Positions 1 through 9,538 of a stretch of 64,000 nt of DNA are shown here, piece by piece. How positions within the stretch are numbered: position 1 is the first letter of the stretch; each line of letters begins with the position of its first letter. Made by a program: the position numbers and the translations under genes. This DNA comes from G965232465 sp965232465. GTDB lineage: Bacteria > Pseudomonadota > Alphaproteobacteria > JAQWUY01. The DNA is taken from assembly GCA_965232465.1 (NCBI GenBank), contig OZ246977.1, positions 1,364,001 through 1,428,000 on the forward strand. Reading direction: 5' to 3'. The notes under the pieces are model-generated. The model had not been told where the DNA came from. It did not search any database and saw only the letters and a program-made list of their open reading frames with translations.

Positions 1-1107
1 CCCCTGCACACGGGTAGTGGTAAAATCCATACTGGTACCAATGGGTAGATTTTGCCCCTTAGGCACAGGCGATTGATGACATCTGATGATTGTACGGTTG
101 TGCATGTATCGCCCCATAGTATTCCCGTCGATATACATATCTGTGGCGGGTACAGGACGGTATACCCCTTCCATATCTATATTGTGTGTTTTGTATTGTT
201 GTAAACGGCTGGTATAATATGCGGAAATATCATCATAACGGTTGTATAACGCAGATTCCGCATTATTGGCAAATACAACCGGACTAGCAATAGGGATATA
301 ATCAAACAAAGTCTCCAATTTATCGTAAAACATGGGCATCCAGTGTTCATATCCTTTATATGGCATGCCACGGCTAATGGAATCATATAAGGGATCGTTC
401 ATTACTTGGATACCAAAGGCAGAACGATATTTTTTACGAAACGATTGTACAGTGTCGTCGTTAATAAGGATTTCGCTGGCGGGACAGAGGATACATTCCT
501 TCACAGATTGTAATGATTTTTGACTCATCACATCAAAGGTACGGATACTTTCCAAATCTGTATCAAATAAATCCAAACGAAACGGATGCGGATAATGGGG
601 TGGGAATATATCAATAATTCCCCCACGAATGGCAAATTCCCCCTGTTCATGTACAGTGGGAGTGTTACGAAATCCATTATTTATCAAAAATAAATGTAAC
701 TGTTGGACATCGACGGTATCCCCTGTTTGTATGTACTTTACTTTGTCTTGAAGGATATATCGGGGCATAAGCCGTTGGGTCAAGGCATCAACCGTTGTCA
801 AAAGTATATGTTTAGCAGTACGGTCACCAATAAGATGGGATAAAACACTACATCGATTAGCACTGATACACGAGGATGGTCCGACCCGATCATAAGGCAG
901 ACAATCCCAGCTATCGAACCGTAAAACAGACACCCCTTGTGTATTAAAAAATTCCAGCGTTTGTTCTATGACTGTAATTTCTTTCGCAGAAGTTCCTACA
1001 AACAATGTTGTTTCGCCTGTGTTATGGTACACATCCAGCAATACTTGTGGCACATAAGATGGCAACACTCGTCCCAGTGCCTGATCAGTATTCGGGAAAA
1101 TTTTCAT
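1..1107 (-). CDS. mfd: Transcription-repair coupling factor Mfd, N-terminal part (runs off the window)
   Basis: Reading the minus strand from the ATG at 1107 gives 369 uninterrupted codons to the window edge. The protein begins MKIFPNTDQALG and contains VLRFDSWDCLPYD and GEFAIRGGIIDIFPP, which are characteristic of the UvrB-like D1/D2 region of Mfd. Mfd removes RNA polymerase stalled at lesions and recruits the UvrABC excision machinery. The RNAP-interaction and translocase domains would lie outside the window. The start overlaps the stop of sdhE as ATGA, so the two are probably co-transcribed. The neighbourhood recG / sdhE / mfd is typical of Alphaproteobacteria and supports the call. Confidence 0.93.
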   Translation of the reverse strand, partial: MKIFPNTDQALGRVLPSYVPQVLLDVYHNTGETTLFVGTSAKEITVIEQTLEFFNTQGVSVLRFDSWDCLPYDRVGPSSCISANRCSVLSHLIGDRTAKHILLTTVDALTQRLMPRYILQDKVKYIQTGDTVDVQQLHLFLINNGFRNTPTVHEQGEFAIRGGIIDIFPPHYPHPFRLDLFDTDLESIRTFDVMSQKSLQSVKECILCPASEILINDDTVQSFRKKYRSAFGIQVMNDPLYDSISRGMPYKGYEHWMPMFYDKLETLFDYIPIASPVVFANNAESALYNRYDDISAYYTSRLQQYKTHNIDMEGVYRPVPATDMYIDGNTMGRYMHNRTIIRCHQSPVPKGQNLPIGTSMDFTTTRVQG

Positions 1108-1364
1108 TTTATCAAGCTATCTGTATACTTTATCAATTTATCGACTATGTCTTGAAATTTTGGATGTGGGCATTGTTGATACCGCACCATATACAGTATA
1201 TTTTGGTCGGTCAGTTCCAAAAATTCCAGTAACAGGTTCAATTCTGTATCACTAGCATTGGGGACAAAGTGTGCAGAAAAACCCTGTAACAATTGGTTAC
1301 CCTCAAGCGTACCACGATATTTAGCTTTGTAAAGAATTTTTTTTTGTACATCTGACTTTTGCAT
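1104..1364 (-). CDS. sdhE: FAD assembly factor SdhE (succinate dehydrogenase assembly factor 2 family)
   Basis: A protein of about 86 aa starting MQKSDVQKKILYKAKYRGT. The basic N-terminus followed by YRGTLEGNQLL carries the RGxxE-type signature of the SdhE/YgfY (DUF339) family, which promotes covalent flavinylation of SdhA in the cytoplasm. A longer reading frame starts at 1409, but it would add a hydrophobic stretch and overlap the divergent recG start, so the ATG at 1364 is preferred. The stop overlaps the mfd start (ATGA). Its position between recG and mfd is the common alphaproteobacterial arrangement. Identification rests on the short motif plus context. Confidence 0.8.
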   Translation of the reverse strand: MQKSDVQKKILYKAKYRGTLEGNQLLQGFSAHFVPNASDTELNLLLEFLELTDQNILYMVRYQQCPHPKFQDIVDKLIKYTDSLIK

Positions 1365-1371
1365 GTATAAT
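1344..1371 (+). promoter_or_regulatory. Candidate sigma-70 promoter for recG
   Basis: TTGTAC (1344-1349) and TATAAT (1366-1371) are separated by 16 bp, upstream of the recG ATG at 1412. The predicted transcript would start near 1378. The element overlaps the sdhE start region on the opposite strand, so the two divergent transcription units share this short spacer. Confidence 0.55.
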
Positions 1372-1411
1372 ATATACACTAAAAATATAAATGATACAAG
1401 GATGGGCACAT

Positions 1412-3478
1412 ATGCGACCAGAATCTTTATTTGGATTATTCAGCCCTATTACCGCCTTAAATGGCGTTGGGCAAAAGACGGCGGATGCGGTGGGCAATCT
1501 GTGTGGCAATCGAGTCATAGATGTTTTAAAACATATTCCAAGGGATTATATCACCCGCACCCACTTCGATAATATCGCCCTTGCAATATTTGGGGATATA
1601 CCCATATTACAAGTTACTATACAAAGACACATCGTTCCCCCCCGACACAGCAAATCTCCATATCGCTTGGTAGTGGGCGATGATACAGGCACATTAGACC
1701 TGATATATTTTAAAGCAGGCGAATCCTATATGAAAAAAAATTATGCTGTTGGTGATTCGGTTTTTGTGTCCGGACGGTTGGAAATCCACAACGATTGTAA
1801 ACAGATTATCCACCCAGATTATGTGGAAAAAGACATTTTAAAAATTCCTTTGTGTTCGCCCATATATACGCAATCTGCACGGATTTCTTCAAAAATGATT
1901 CATAAAATTGCTTTGCAATGTTTACAAAAAATATCCCCCTTAGACGAATGGATTGACCCTACATTGATACAAAAATATACCTTTATGCCATTTGGACAAG
2001 CATTGCACACCTTGCACAATCCTCCTGATACTTCCCTTATTGAACCCGCCCGCCGCCGCTTAGCCTATGACGAAATGCTATCATCACAAATTACCATTAC
2101 TCTGTCACGCAACAGACGGCAAAAAAATATGGGGATGGCTGTGCAAGGGGATGGGCATTTACGTAAAAAATTGACAAACGCCCTACCCTATGATTTGACC
2201 AATGCCCAACACCAATCATTACAAGATATTTATACAGATATGGCACAATGTGTTGCCATGAATCGCCTATTACAAGGGGATGTGGGTGCGGGTAAAACTT
2301 TGGTTGCCCTGATGGCGATGTTGAATACAGCGGAATGTGGGTATCAATCGGTTATTCTCGCCCCTACCGAAGTATTGGCAGATCAACATTATCATAATAT
2401 ACAAAATTTAATACGCCAAGCCAACCTGCCATTAAGCATTGGGGTTTTAACAGGGCGTATCAAAGGAAAGATCCGTACAGAAATTTTAAAAAATTTGCAA
2501 TCGGGACAGATTCATATCCTAATTGGTACCCATGCGTTGTTCCAAGATGGGGTCAACTATAATAATTTGGCGTTATGTGTGATTGATGAACAACATCGTT
2601 TTGGTGTCGAACAACGGGCATCATTGATGGCAAAAGGCAATCATCCACATGTATTAAGCATGACGGCAACACCGATTCCTCGCACTTTGTTAATGACCGC
2701 TTTTGGTGATATGGAAACATCCCAATTATATGAAAAACCTGTGGGACGACATGCCATTGATACACGGGTGATTCCCATTGCAAAAATCGATGACATTGCC
2801 TGTGCATTGCATCGGGTAATACAAAACGATAACCAAATATATTGGGTGTGCCCATTGGTGGAAGAATCAGAAAAACTCGATGTAACAGCTACAGAAAACA
2901 GGTACGCATATTTATGTCGTATATTTGGCAATGACATGGTAACAATGGTACATGGCAAAATGAAATCGGTGGAAAAACAACATGCTATGAAATTATTTAA
3001 TCAAGGTATGGCAAAAATTATGGTGGCGACCACGGTTATTGAAGTGGGTGTGGATGTACCAAATGCCACAGTCATGATTATTGAACAAGCGGAACGATTC
3101 GGGCTGAGCCAACTGCACCAATTGCGGGGACGTGTTGGACGGGGACAGGATAAATCATCTTGTATCTTAATATATAAAACATTAAATTCTGTATCACAAA
3201 ATCGACTCAGAGTTATCAGAAACACAGACGATGGATTTGAAATTGCTGAGCAAGACTTAAAATTACGGGGACCAGGGGATATATTAGGCACACAACAAAG
3301 CGGTATTCCCACCATGGCGTATGCGGATATGATCAGGGACAACGACCTATTAGAAACTGCCCGCAAAGATGCTCAATATATTTTAAACAAAAATCCAAAT
3401 TTGGTCGACAATATGGGTATGCAAATTCGAAATTTGTTGTATATTTTTGAAATGGAAAAATCGCTTATTGGCATTTAA
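1412..3478 (+). CDS. recG: ATP-dependent DNA helicase RecG
   Basis: A protein of 688 aa, the normal length for RecG, which remodels stalled replication forks and Holliday junctions. Visible features are an N-terminal wedge/OB region (about 60-150), Walker A GDVGAGKT (about 288-296), the DEQHRFG motif II typical of RecG, TATPIPRTL (motif III), and QLRGRVGRG (motif VI). The start at MRPESLFGLF is chosen over an ATG 21 bp upstream because AAGG precedes it at a usable distance and homologues begin with a similar LFGLFSPI segment. It is divergent from sdhE-mfd. Confidence 0.96.
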   Translation: MRPESLFGLFSPITALNGVGQKTADAVGNLCGNRVIDVLKHIPRDYITRTHFDNIALAIFGDIPILQVTIQRHIVPPRHSKSPYRLVVGDDTGTLDLIYFKAGESYMKKNYAVGDSVFVSGRLEIHNDCKQIIHPDYVEKDILKIPLCSPIYTQSARISSKMIHKIALQCLQKISPLDEWIDPTLIQKYTFMPFGQALHTLHNPPDTSLIEPARRRLAYDEMLSSQITITLSRNRRQKNMGMAVQGDGHLRKKLTNALPYDLTNAQHQSLQDIYTDMAQCVAMNRLLQGDVGAGKTLVALMAMLNTAECGYQSVILAPTEVLADQHYHNIQNLIRQANLPLSIGVLTGRIKGKIRTEILKNLQSGQIHILIGTHALFQDGVNYNNLALCVIDEQHRFGVEQRASLMAKGNHPHVLSMTATPIPRTLLMTAFGDMETSQLYEKPVGRHAIDTRVIPIAKIDDIACALHRVIQNDNQIYWVCPLVEESEKLDVTATENRYAYLCRIFGNDMVTMVHGKMKSVEKQHAMKLFNQGMAKIMVATTVIEVGVDVPNATVMIIEQAERFGLSQLHQLRGRVGRGQDKSSCILIYKTLNSVSQNRLRVIRNTDDGFEIAEQDLKLRGPGDILGTQQSGIPTMAYADMIRDNDLLETARKDAQYILNKNPNLVDNMGMQIRNLLYIFEMEKSLIGI

Positions 3479-3527
3479 ATAAAAATGTCTTGTATTTTTA
3501 TCGCATACCATGTATATGTGGTGTACT

Positions 3528-3986
3528 ATGTTAATAAAAAAATTTACTATTTTAGCCATTGCTGCATTCACTTTATCTGGATGCATTTTCAGTTCGATTA
3601 CCGAAAATAATATTGAAGCCCATGGATATGTACCCAATATTGATCAAATTCAGTCTATGCGTACAGAACAACCCACTAAGCAGCAGGTACAATCTGTACT
3701 TGGAAAACCTTTTGTGGTCGACATATATGATAATAATTATTGGTATTATCTGTTTTACAGAACCAAACAATATGGATTTTCCGCCAAAAAAATTATGGAT
3801 TTTAAACTAGTGGAAATATCATTCAACGAAGAACAGGTACAATCTGTTACCGAATATAATCAATCCATATTACAAGATATTGACTATAATACATCACAAA
3901 GTGAAACAGGTGGTAAAACATTGGGTATTATTGAACAGGTTGTCGGCAATATTGGTAAAGTCCGCACCCAACAAAAACAACGATAA
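3528..3986 (+). CDS. bamE: Outer membrane protein assembly factor BamE (OmlA-type lipoprotein)
   Basis: A lipoprotein of about 152 aa. The N-terminus MLIKKFTILAIAAFTLSGC is a lipoprotein signal peptide with lipobox LSGC, so the mature protein starts at Cys and should be anchored in the outer membrane. The mature part holds HGYVPNIDQIQSM and TKQQVQSVLGKPF, the BamE/SmpA pattern, followed by an aromatic strand (YWYYLFYRTKQYG). BamE stabilises the BAM complex that inserts beta-barrels, including the inverse autotransporter encoded in this window. Two in-frame ATGs lie upstream (3510, 3516); 3528 gives the best signal peptide. It converges on ftsA. Confidence 0.82.
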   Translation: MLIKKFTILAIAAFTLSGCIFSSITENNIEAHGYVPNIDQIQSMRTEQPTKQQVQSVLGKPFVVDIYDNNYWYYLFYRTKQYGFSAKKIMDFKLVEISFNEEQVQSVTEYNQSILQDIDYNTSQSETGGKTLGIIEQVVGNIGKVRTQQKQR

Positions 3987-4010
3987 TACACAATAAACAT
4001 AAAATTACCC

Positions 4011-4029
4011 ACACCCACTCTTTGGGTGT
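4011..4029 (+). other. Stem-loop downstream of bamE
   Basis: ACACCCA (4011-4017) and TGGGTGT (4023-4029) form a perfect 7-bp stem with a 5-nt loop. It is not followed by a T-run, so it is not an obvious intrinsic terminator. It could protect the bamE mRNA 3' end. Confidence 0.4.
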
Positions 4030-4131
4030 CGGGGGGTGTATCCATAGGTAATATGGTGCTCGATGCCATTAACAAAATCGGTATAGGTTGTTGATATATA
4101 CAATTAAATAAGCAATACTTTACAACTTATA

Positions 4132-4157
4132 AAGGGGCTGTAAAAAGCCCTTTTTTA
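4132..4157 (+). terminator. Intrinsic terminator between bamE and ftsA (probably bidirectional)
   Basis: AAGGGGCT, a short loop and AGCCCTTTTTT form a G+C-rich hairpin followed by T6. A-rich sequence also precedes it, so it could end the dcw operon on the minus strand as well as bamE. Confidence 0.75.
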
Positions 4158-4202
4158 TTTCCCTGTCACGAAGTCGTTTGTGGCAAACCCAAACATTACA
4201 AA

Positions 4203-5417
4203 TTATTTTATAACCCATTGCCAAATACGGCAGATCTTGGTGCCTGTGTATTTTTTGTTATATGATAGGTTTTCCAATGATATGTGGTGAGCACTATATT
4301 TTATCAACCCCACCAGTGCAGCACTTATAAAATTAGAATCGCTATGATTCTTTAATACTTTTTTTGGGAGGATCCCAATACGCACATTGGCATCCATGAC
4401 AGTGCTTACCAAATCGGTGATTCCATCGGTTTGCGAACCGCCTCCGGTCAGAACAATGCGTTTTATATGTCCGAACTGCTTGGGAATGTTATGTTTGATA
4501 TTTTCGAACATTTTAGTATATTCTTGTGCCATAATTTTACTAATTTGTCCTAGCGTAATATAATATTCTTTATTTTGTTCCCCCATACGATTATATGCCA
4601 TAGGACGGTTGGCATCCATATGGGGTAAGTCCGCCACCCACACCGTACCTTGTTTTATAAATTTTTCGGTACATTCCCGACGCATAGCAGTTTCCCCCTC
4701 AATCCGCTTGATAATATCACCCGCCCCAAATACAAAGTCTTTACACCACACCAATGCCCCTTGATAAAACAAACTGACCGCCATGTTTAAATGCCCTATA
4801 TCGATACACATGACATAATCTAAGTCAAATTCCTGTTCATTCAACACAGCCAATGCGGACATATACCCATTCACAGCAATACGGTGTATGTTTACATCCA
4901 AATCTTCAAACACCGAATGGATATTCTTTAATATAGCTGAATCCCCACGGCACACCAAAACATAGACCGTTAAGTTTTTTCCCGCCAATTTATGCGGTTT
5001 TTTTGTAAGGATAGTATCGACAATATATGTAAAGGGTGCAATATGCAAAAAATCCCTATGGTTGTCCCTATTATCTTGTTCGAAAACTTTTATACACTGA
5101 CCGATAACCTTGTTTATATCATTTGGTGTTACATGTCCACTGTCGATATGTACAGTGGATTTTTTCCATGTGCTGATTGTTTTTAAACCCGATACAGTAC
5201 ACCATACTTTAATATATTTTTTCCGCGTTTTTTTGCGAATTTGTTGCAATATTTTCGATACAGTACACACCGCCATATCATGGTCAGTAATCTGTCCATT
5301 TTCAAAGCCCTTTGATTCTATCATAGATGCAGTCTCTATAACCACATTGCCATTTTTATCGACCATACCAATGGCACACGATATCTTATATGCACCTATA
5401 TCAATCGCCAATATCAT
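4203..5417 (-). CDS. ftsA: Cell division protein FtsA
   Basis: A protein of 404 aa with actin-fold motifs: phosphate-1 MILAIDIGAYKISCAIG, phosphate-2 MCIDIGHLNMAV and adenosine-site VLTGGGSQTDGI. The C-terminus RIWQWVIK can form the amphipathic membrane-targeting helix. FtsA tethers FtsZ to the inner membrane and recruits late divisome proteins. It is the last gene of the dcw operon, overlapping ftsQ by 4 bp (ATGA). The following gene is convergent bamE, so ftsZ does not follow here. Confidence 0.92.
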   Translation of the reverse strand: MILAIDIGAYKISCAIGMVDKNGNVVIETASMIESKGFENGQITDHDMAVCTVSKILQQIRKKTRKKYIKVWCTVSGLKTISTWKKSTVHIDSGHVTPNDINKVIGQCIKVFEQDNRDNHRDFLHIAPFTYIVDTILTKKPHKLAGKNLTVYVLVCRGDSAILKNIHSVFEDLDVNIHRIAVNGYMSALAVLNEQEFDLDYVMCIDIGHLNMAVSLFYQGALVWCKDFVFGAGDIIKRIEGETAMRRECTEKFIKQGTVWVADLPHMDANRPMAYNRMGEQNKEYYITLGQISKIMAQEYTKMFENIKHNIPKQFGHIKRIVLTGGGSQTDGITDLVSTVMDANVRIGILPKKVLKNHSDSNFISAALVGLIKYSAHHISLENLSYNKKYTGTKICRIWQWVIK

Positions 5418-6244
5418 GCGGATTTATCCTCGCACTGTTTCTTAAAACATATACTCACCCGCCCTTCAATGCGTAAATCAATGGTGTCAATCGAGCGGGC
5501 AAGTAAATCCTTTTTCTGTACAAGTTGCCCCAATAATACCCACGCCTGTTTGGGGTTTTTCGCTGGCAAGTGCACCCGAATGTCCCCTTGTAAGATAACA
5601 TCCCAACGGCGTTTTGATATGTATTCAGCCGATTGTACAATCGGTTTTAAATTTGTGTCGGTGTTTATGAAATCAAAAAATGTGGACACCTGTGTTTCCA
5701 CATCTTCGCCTAACAATACTTTTAGGTGAGAAAATTGATCAATATTGTCTTGACCGATATGCATACCTTCGCCATCAATTAAGGTAAATGTCCCTTTGCG
5801 TTGTAATACAGCAACTGGTATGCGTTCGGTTATATGCACATACAAAGTATCAGGGTAAGTCCTTGATATTCTTACATTTTTGACCCAGCCAAGATGGGCA
5901 ATGCGCTGTTGCATAGCAGATATATCCACCATAAACATAGACATTTTTGTATCTTGCAGACCGATCGCCCGCATTATTTCCGCTTGGTTGGTGTATTTTC
6001 TGCCTTCCAGCATTAAGTTTTGCACTTGCAATCCTGTTTTTTCTATGAACTGGGATGCCAACTTTTTTGATATGGCATTCAAGTATGGAATATACAACAC
6101 AGCAACACAGATGATAATAAAGGTCACCCCCACCCCCCACTGCCAAGGTTTTAGGCGACCATATACCCACCGTAATATAAACAAAATCCCCATATATTTT
6201 AAGAGTATTTGTACGATTTTGATTATTTCTGACACTTTTTGCAT
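5414..6244 (-). CDS. ftsQ: Cell division protein FtsQ (DivIB family)
   Basis: A protein of 276 aa with a single membrane segment at about 33-52 (WGVGVTFIIICVAVLYIPY). A POTRA domain follows (about 70-150, with MLEGRKYTNQAEIMRAIGL and GWVKNVRISRTYPDTLYVHI), then a periplasmic beta domain. FtsQ scaffolds FtsB/FtsL in the divisome. The start overlaps ddl by 22 bp. It lies between ddl and ftsA, its standard dcw position. Confidence 0.9.
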   Translation of the reverse strand: MQKVSEIIKIVQILLKYMGILFILRWVYGRLKPWQWGVGVTFIIICVAVLYIPYLNAISKKLASQFIEKTGLQVQNLMLEGRKYTNQAEIMRAIGLQDTKMSMFMVDISAMQQRIAHLGWVKNVRISRTYPDTLYVHITERIPVAVLQRKGTFTLIDGEGMHIGQDNIDQFSHLKVLLGEDVETQVSTFFDFINTDTNLKPIVQSAEYISKRRWDVILQGDIRVHLPAKNPKQAWVLLGQLVQKKDLLARSIDTIDLRIEGRVSICFKKQCEDKSA

Positions 6245-7200
6245 CCATCCCCCTGTGCATTGGTTTGTACATCTGTTTTTGCCATTTGTAATATTTTTAA
6301 CAATAACTGTAAAAACGACATACCTGTTGCCTTGGCTTGTTCAGGTAACAACGAAAGATTCGTCATTCCTGGGTGGGTATTAGTTTCCAAAGTGGCAATA
6401 TACCCTGTATCTGGGTCATAACGAAAATCCGTTCGTGATACCCCACGGCACCCCAACAATGTATGTGCCATAAGGGCATACGATTTTAAAGCATCCACCA
6501 CCTTATCATCAACGGATACCCCATTACACATATGCACAGTTTTTCCATCTGTATATTTTGCTTCATAATCATATACGCCACTGTGGGGTATAAGTTCCGT
6601 AATGCCAATTGGGTGGTCATCGACAACAGATACTGTTAATTCAGTACCTGATATAAATTTTTCCACCATAATATCCCCATATTGCCAATCGGTAAAATCG
6701 GGTATATCAGTGGGTTTATGCACAATATACAGCCCTACACTGCTTCCTTGTTTGGCGGGTTTTATTACATAAGGCATGGGAAATGGCAAGGAATTTGGAT
6801 TAAAATCTTCTGCGTGCATCCGCACAGATGGAGCAACGGGTATGCCCGCATATTGAAACCTGCGGATGGTTTGTGGTTTATCCATGGCAATTTTTGATGC
6901 CCTGTATCCACTGTGCGTATATGGAATTTGCAAATTGTTTAAAATCGCCTGTATTCCCCCATCTTCGCCAAAAGTCCCATGCAACGCATTAAATACTATA
7001 TCAGGGGCAGGGGTTAATTGTTTACAAATTATATCTGTATTATCTGTATCAATAACAATGCGTAATACCATATATCCTGATTGTTCCAAGCAATCGGCAA
7101 TCGCCTTTCCACTGTCCATGCTGATTTCACATTCGGCGGAGATACCCCCCATAACAACAGCGATAATCGTTTGTTTATCAATATGTATAGTGTTGCTCAT
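6223..7200 (-). CDS. ddl: D-alanine--D-alanine ligase
   Basis: A protein of 325 aa with the ATP-grasp fold. The N-terminal VVMGGISAECEISMDSG matches the Ddl substrate loop, VIKPAKQGSSVGL is the grasp lysine region, EKFISGTELTVSVV the ATP-binding loop, and ETNTHPGMTNLSLLP the catalytic/magnesium-binding C-terminal motif. It makes D-Ala-D-Ala for the MurF reaction. The start overlaps the murB stop as ATGA. Confidence 0.95.
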   Translation of the reverse strand: MSNTIHIDKQTIIAVVMGGISAECEISMDSGKAIADCLEQSGYMVLRIVIDTDNTDIICKQLTPAPDIVFNALHGTFGEDGGIQAILNNLQIPYTHSGYRASKIAMDKPQTIRRFQYAGIPVAPSVRMHAEDFNPNSLPFPMPYVIKPAKQGSSVGLYIVHKPTDIPDFTDWQYGDIMVEKFISGTELTVSVVDDHPIGITELIPHSGVYDYEAKYTDGKTVHMCNGVSVDDKVVDALKSYALMAHTLLGCRGVSRTDFRYDPDTGYIATLETNTHPGMTNLSLLPEQAKATGMSFLQLLLKILQMAKTDVQTNAQGDGCKKCQK

Positions 7201-8108
7201 GCGGTGTCTCCTATGATTTTTATTTCTGGTATTAAGGACACTTTGTGTGTATCATATACTTTTTGTTGTGCCATGTGTACCAGTTTTTCCAAATCAGCGG
7301 TGGTTGCCGTGCCTGTGTTAATTAAAAAATTACAATGTGTTGGCGATATATGTGCCCCCCCGACCGCATACCCCCGCAACCCCACAGAATCAATCAATTT
7401 CCACGCTTTATATCCTTTGGGATTACGAAAAGTCGACCCCCCTGTTGCCGATTTGACAGGTTGGGATTCGATACGATTTTTAATAATCATATCCATATTT
7501 TGGGCAATATCATCCTTGGGTGTTGGTATGCCCTTAAATACCGCTTGGGTAAATATCAATCCTTGTGCCACCTGACAATGGCGATATGCCAAGCCCATAT
7601 CTGATATGGTAAAATCCAACTGTTCCCCATGTCTGTTCAGGGCCGATGCAGATACCAATACATTTTTTATTTCGCTATTATATGCCCCCGCATTCATGGC
7701 AAGTGCCCCGCCCACTGCCCCAGGTATGCCAATCATAAATTCCAAACCGGACAATCCATGTTGTAACGCAGTTTTTGCCACTTTGGCATCACTGACACCT
7801 GCTTGTGCAATAACCATATCGCCATTTACTTGTATATAGTTTAATGCTGTCATGCGAATAATAACCCCTTTATATCCGCCATCACGCACCAATACATTAG
7901 ACCCCAGCCCCAATGGATATATGGGGATATTGGCTGGTATATTTTGTAAAAAATCCTGTAAATCATCCATATCCGCAGGGGTAAATACACACGCTCTTCC
8001 ACCCGTGCGAAACCAAGTTAGTTTATCCATATCAAGCACCTGTACCCGTCCCCGCACAGGGGGTATTTTGCCTGATATGGTTTGTATGGACATATTGTTA
8101 TCCGCCAT
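7197..8108 (-). CDS. murB: UDP-N-acetylenolpyruvoylglucosamine reductase MurB
   Basis: A protein of 303 aa. The FAD-binding region shows TWFRTGGRACVFTPAD and LGLGSNVLVRDGGYKGVIIR. GSTFRNPKG carries the catalytic serine that protonates the enolpyruvyl carbon, and LIPEIKIIG has the terminal glutamate. It reduces UDP-GlcNAc-enolpyruvate to UDP-MurNAc. It overlaps murC by one base (TAATG) and ddl by four, consistent with translational coupling. Confidence 0.95.
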   Translation of the reverse strand: MADNNMSIQTISGKIPPVRGRVQVLDMDKLTWFRTGGRACVFTPADMDDLQDFLQNIPANIPIYPLGLGSNVLVRDGGYKGVIIRMTALNYIQVNGDMVIAQAGVSDAKVAKTALQHGLSGLEFMIGIPGAVGGALAMNAGAYNSEIKNVLVSASALNRHGEQLDFTISDMGLAYRHCQVAQGLIFTQAVFKGIPTPKDDIAQNMDMIIKNRIESQPVKSATGGSTFRNPKGYKAWKLIDSVGLRGYAVGGAHISPTHCNFLINTGTATTADLEKLVHMAQQKVYDTHKVSLIPEIKIIGDTA

Positions 8109-9538
8109 TATACTTTTCCGACACCCGCATTATGGGCGTAGGTGGTAATGTCCCCTGCCCCCATATAAATCACCATATCATCAGCAGTTACCATATGCGA
8201 TACCTTATCATACACGCCTTGAAAATCGTCCACTACCTGTACATGATTATGCCCTGATGCGGAAATGCCCATTGCCAACGATTCATGGGTTATGCCATCT
8301 ATGGGTGATTCCCCAGCAGGATATATGGGGGTAATAATCACACAATCCGCTTCGTTAAAACAGGTACAAAAATCTTCGAACAAGATTTGTAAGCGGGTAT
8401 AACGATGGGGTTGTACCACCGCATATAGTTTGCCTTCACAGTTGGCTCTGCCCGCTTCTAATACCGCCTTTATTTCCACAGGATGGTGGGCATAATCGTC
8501 TATGACTTTTGCACCATTGATGTACCCTGTATGGGTAAATCGGCGTTTTACCCCTTTGAAATCCATATAAAGGGATGCCATTTTATCAATATCAATCCCC
8601 ACTTCCAACGCCACCGCCACCGATGCCAACGCATTTTGAATATTGTAGGTACCCCTTAATGGCAACACCAAACCCATAATATCCCCATGCGGTGTGATAA
8701 CATCTAATGTGGTTCCCATAGGTGTATTTTTAATATTTACCCCCCGAATATCCACTTGGGGATTTAAACCATAAGTCACAATACGACGATTGGTAATTTG
8801 CATTGCCATTTTTTGGACTTCTGTGTGATCGGCACACAAAATAGCACACCCATAAAATGGTATATTTTCCACAAACTGTAAAAAGGCGGTTTTTATATGA
8901 TCATAGGATGTATAAAAATCCATATGTTCCGCATCCATGTTGGTAACCACCGCAATTGTCGTTGGTAAACGGGTAAACGACCCATCCGATTCGTCCGCTT
9001 CCGCCACAAACCAATCCCCTGCCCCAAAGGTGGCGTTGCTACCCAAATTATTTAAAATCCCCCCATTTACCACAGTAGGGGCAACTCCCCCATTTATCAA
9101 CGCATGGGCAACCAAAGAAGTCGTCGTCGTTTTACCATGTGTACCCGCAATGGAAATGGATACTTTTAACCGCATAATTTCCGCTAACATTTCCGACCGA
9201 TGGACAATGGGAATTCGATGTTTTGAGGCGTATACATATTCAGGATTATCTGATTTAATAGCCGTCGATACAACAATCGCATCCGCCCCATGTACATTTT
9301 TTCCACAATGTCCGATACAAATATGTGCCCCAAGCGTTTGCAATCGGGTGGTAATATCGGATTTTTTTATATCAGATCCACTGATAACACAGCCCATACT
9401 CAGCAAAATTTCGGCAATACCACTCATACCAATACCGCCAATACCGACAAAGTGTAAGCGTCCTAGATTGAAACCTTGCTGAGGTAAGGTGACATTAAAA
9501 ATATCAGCCATACGTTTTTGTGTCTGTTTTTGTGTCAT
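8108..9538 (-). CDS. murC: UDP-N-acetylmuramate--L-alanine ligase MurC
   Basis: A protein of 476 aa. The N-terminal Rossmann motif LHFVGIGGIGMSGIAEIL is diagnostic of MurC. ATP-binding SIAGTHGKTTTTSLVAHAL and the central EADESDGSF follow, with a C-terminal DDYAHHPVEIKAVL. It adds L-Ala to UDP-MurNAc in the cytoplasm. It is coupled to murG upstream by ATGA and to murB downstream by TAATG. Confidence 0.97.
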   Translation of the reverse strand: MTQKQTQKRMADIFNVTLPQQGFNLGRLHFVGIGGIGMSGIAEILLSMGCVISGSDIKKSDITTRLQTLGAHICIGHCGKNVHGADAIVVSTAIKSDNPEYVYASKHRIPIVHRSEMLAEIMRLKVSISIAGTHGKTTTTSLVAHALINGGVAPTVVNGGILNNLGSNATFGAGDWFVAEADESDGSFTRLPTTIAVVTNMDAEHMDFYTSYDHIKTAFLQFVENIPFYGCAILCADHTEVQKMAMQITNRRIVTYGLNPQVDIRGVNIKNTPMGTTLDVITPHGDIMGLVLPLRGTYNIQNALASVAVALEVGIDIDKMASLYMDFKGVKRRFTHTGYINGAKVIDDYAHHPVEIKAVLEAGRANCEGKLYAVVQPHRYTRLQILFEDFCTCFNEADCVIITPIYPAGESPIDGITHESLAMGISASGHNHVQVVDDFQGVYDKVSHMVTADDMVIYMGAGDITTYAHNAGVGKV

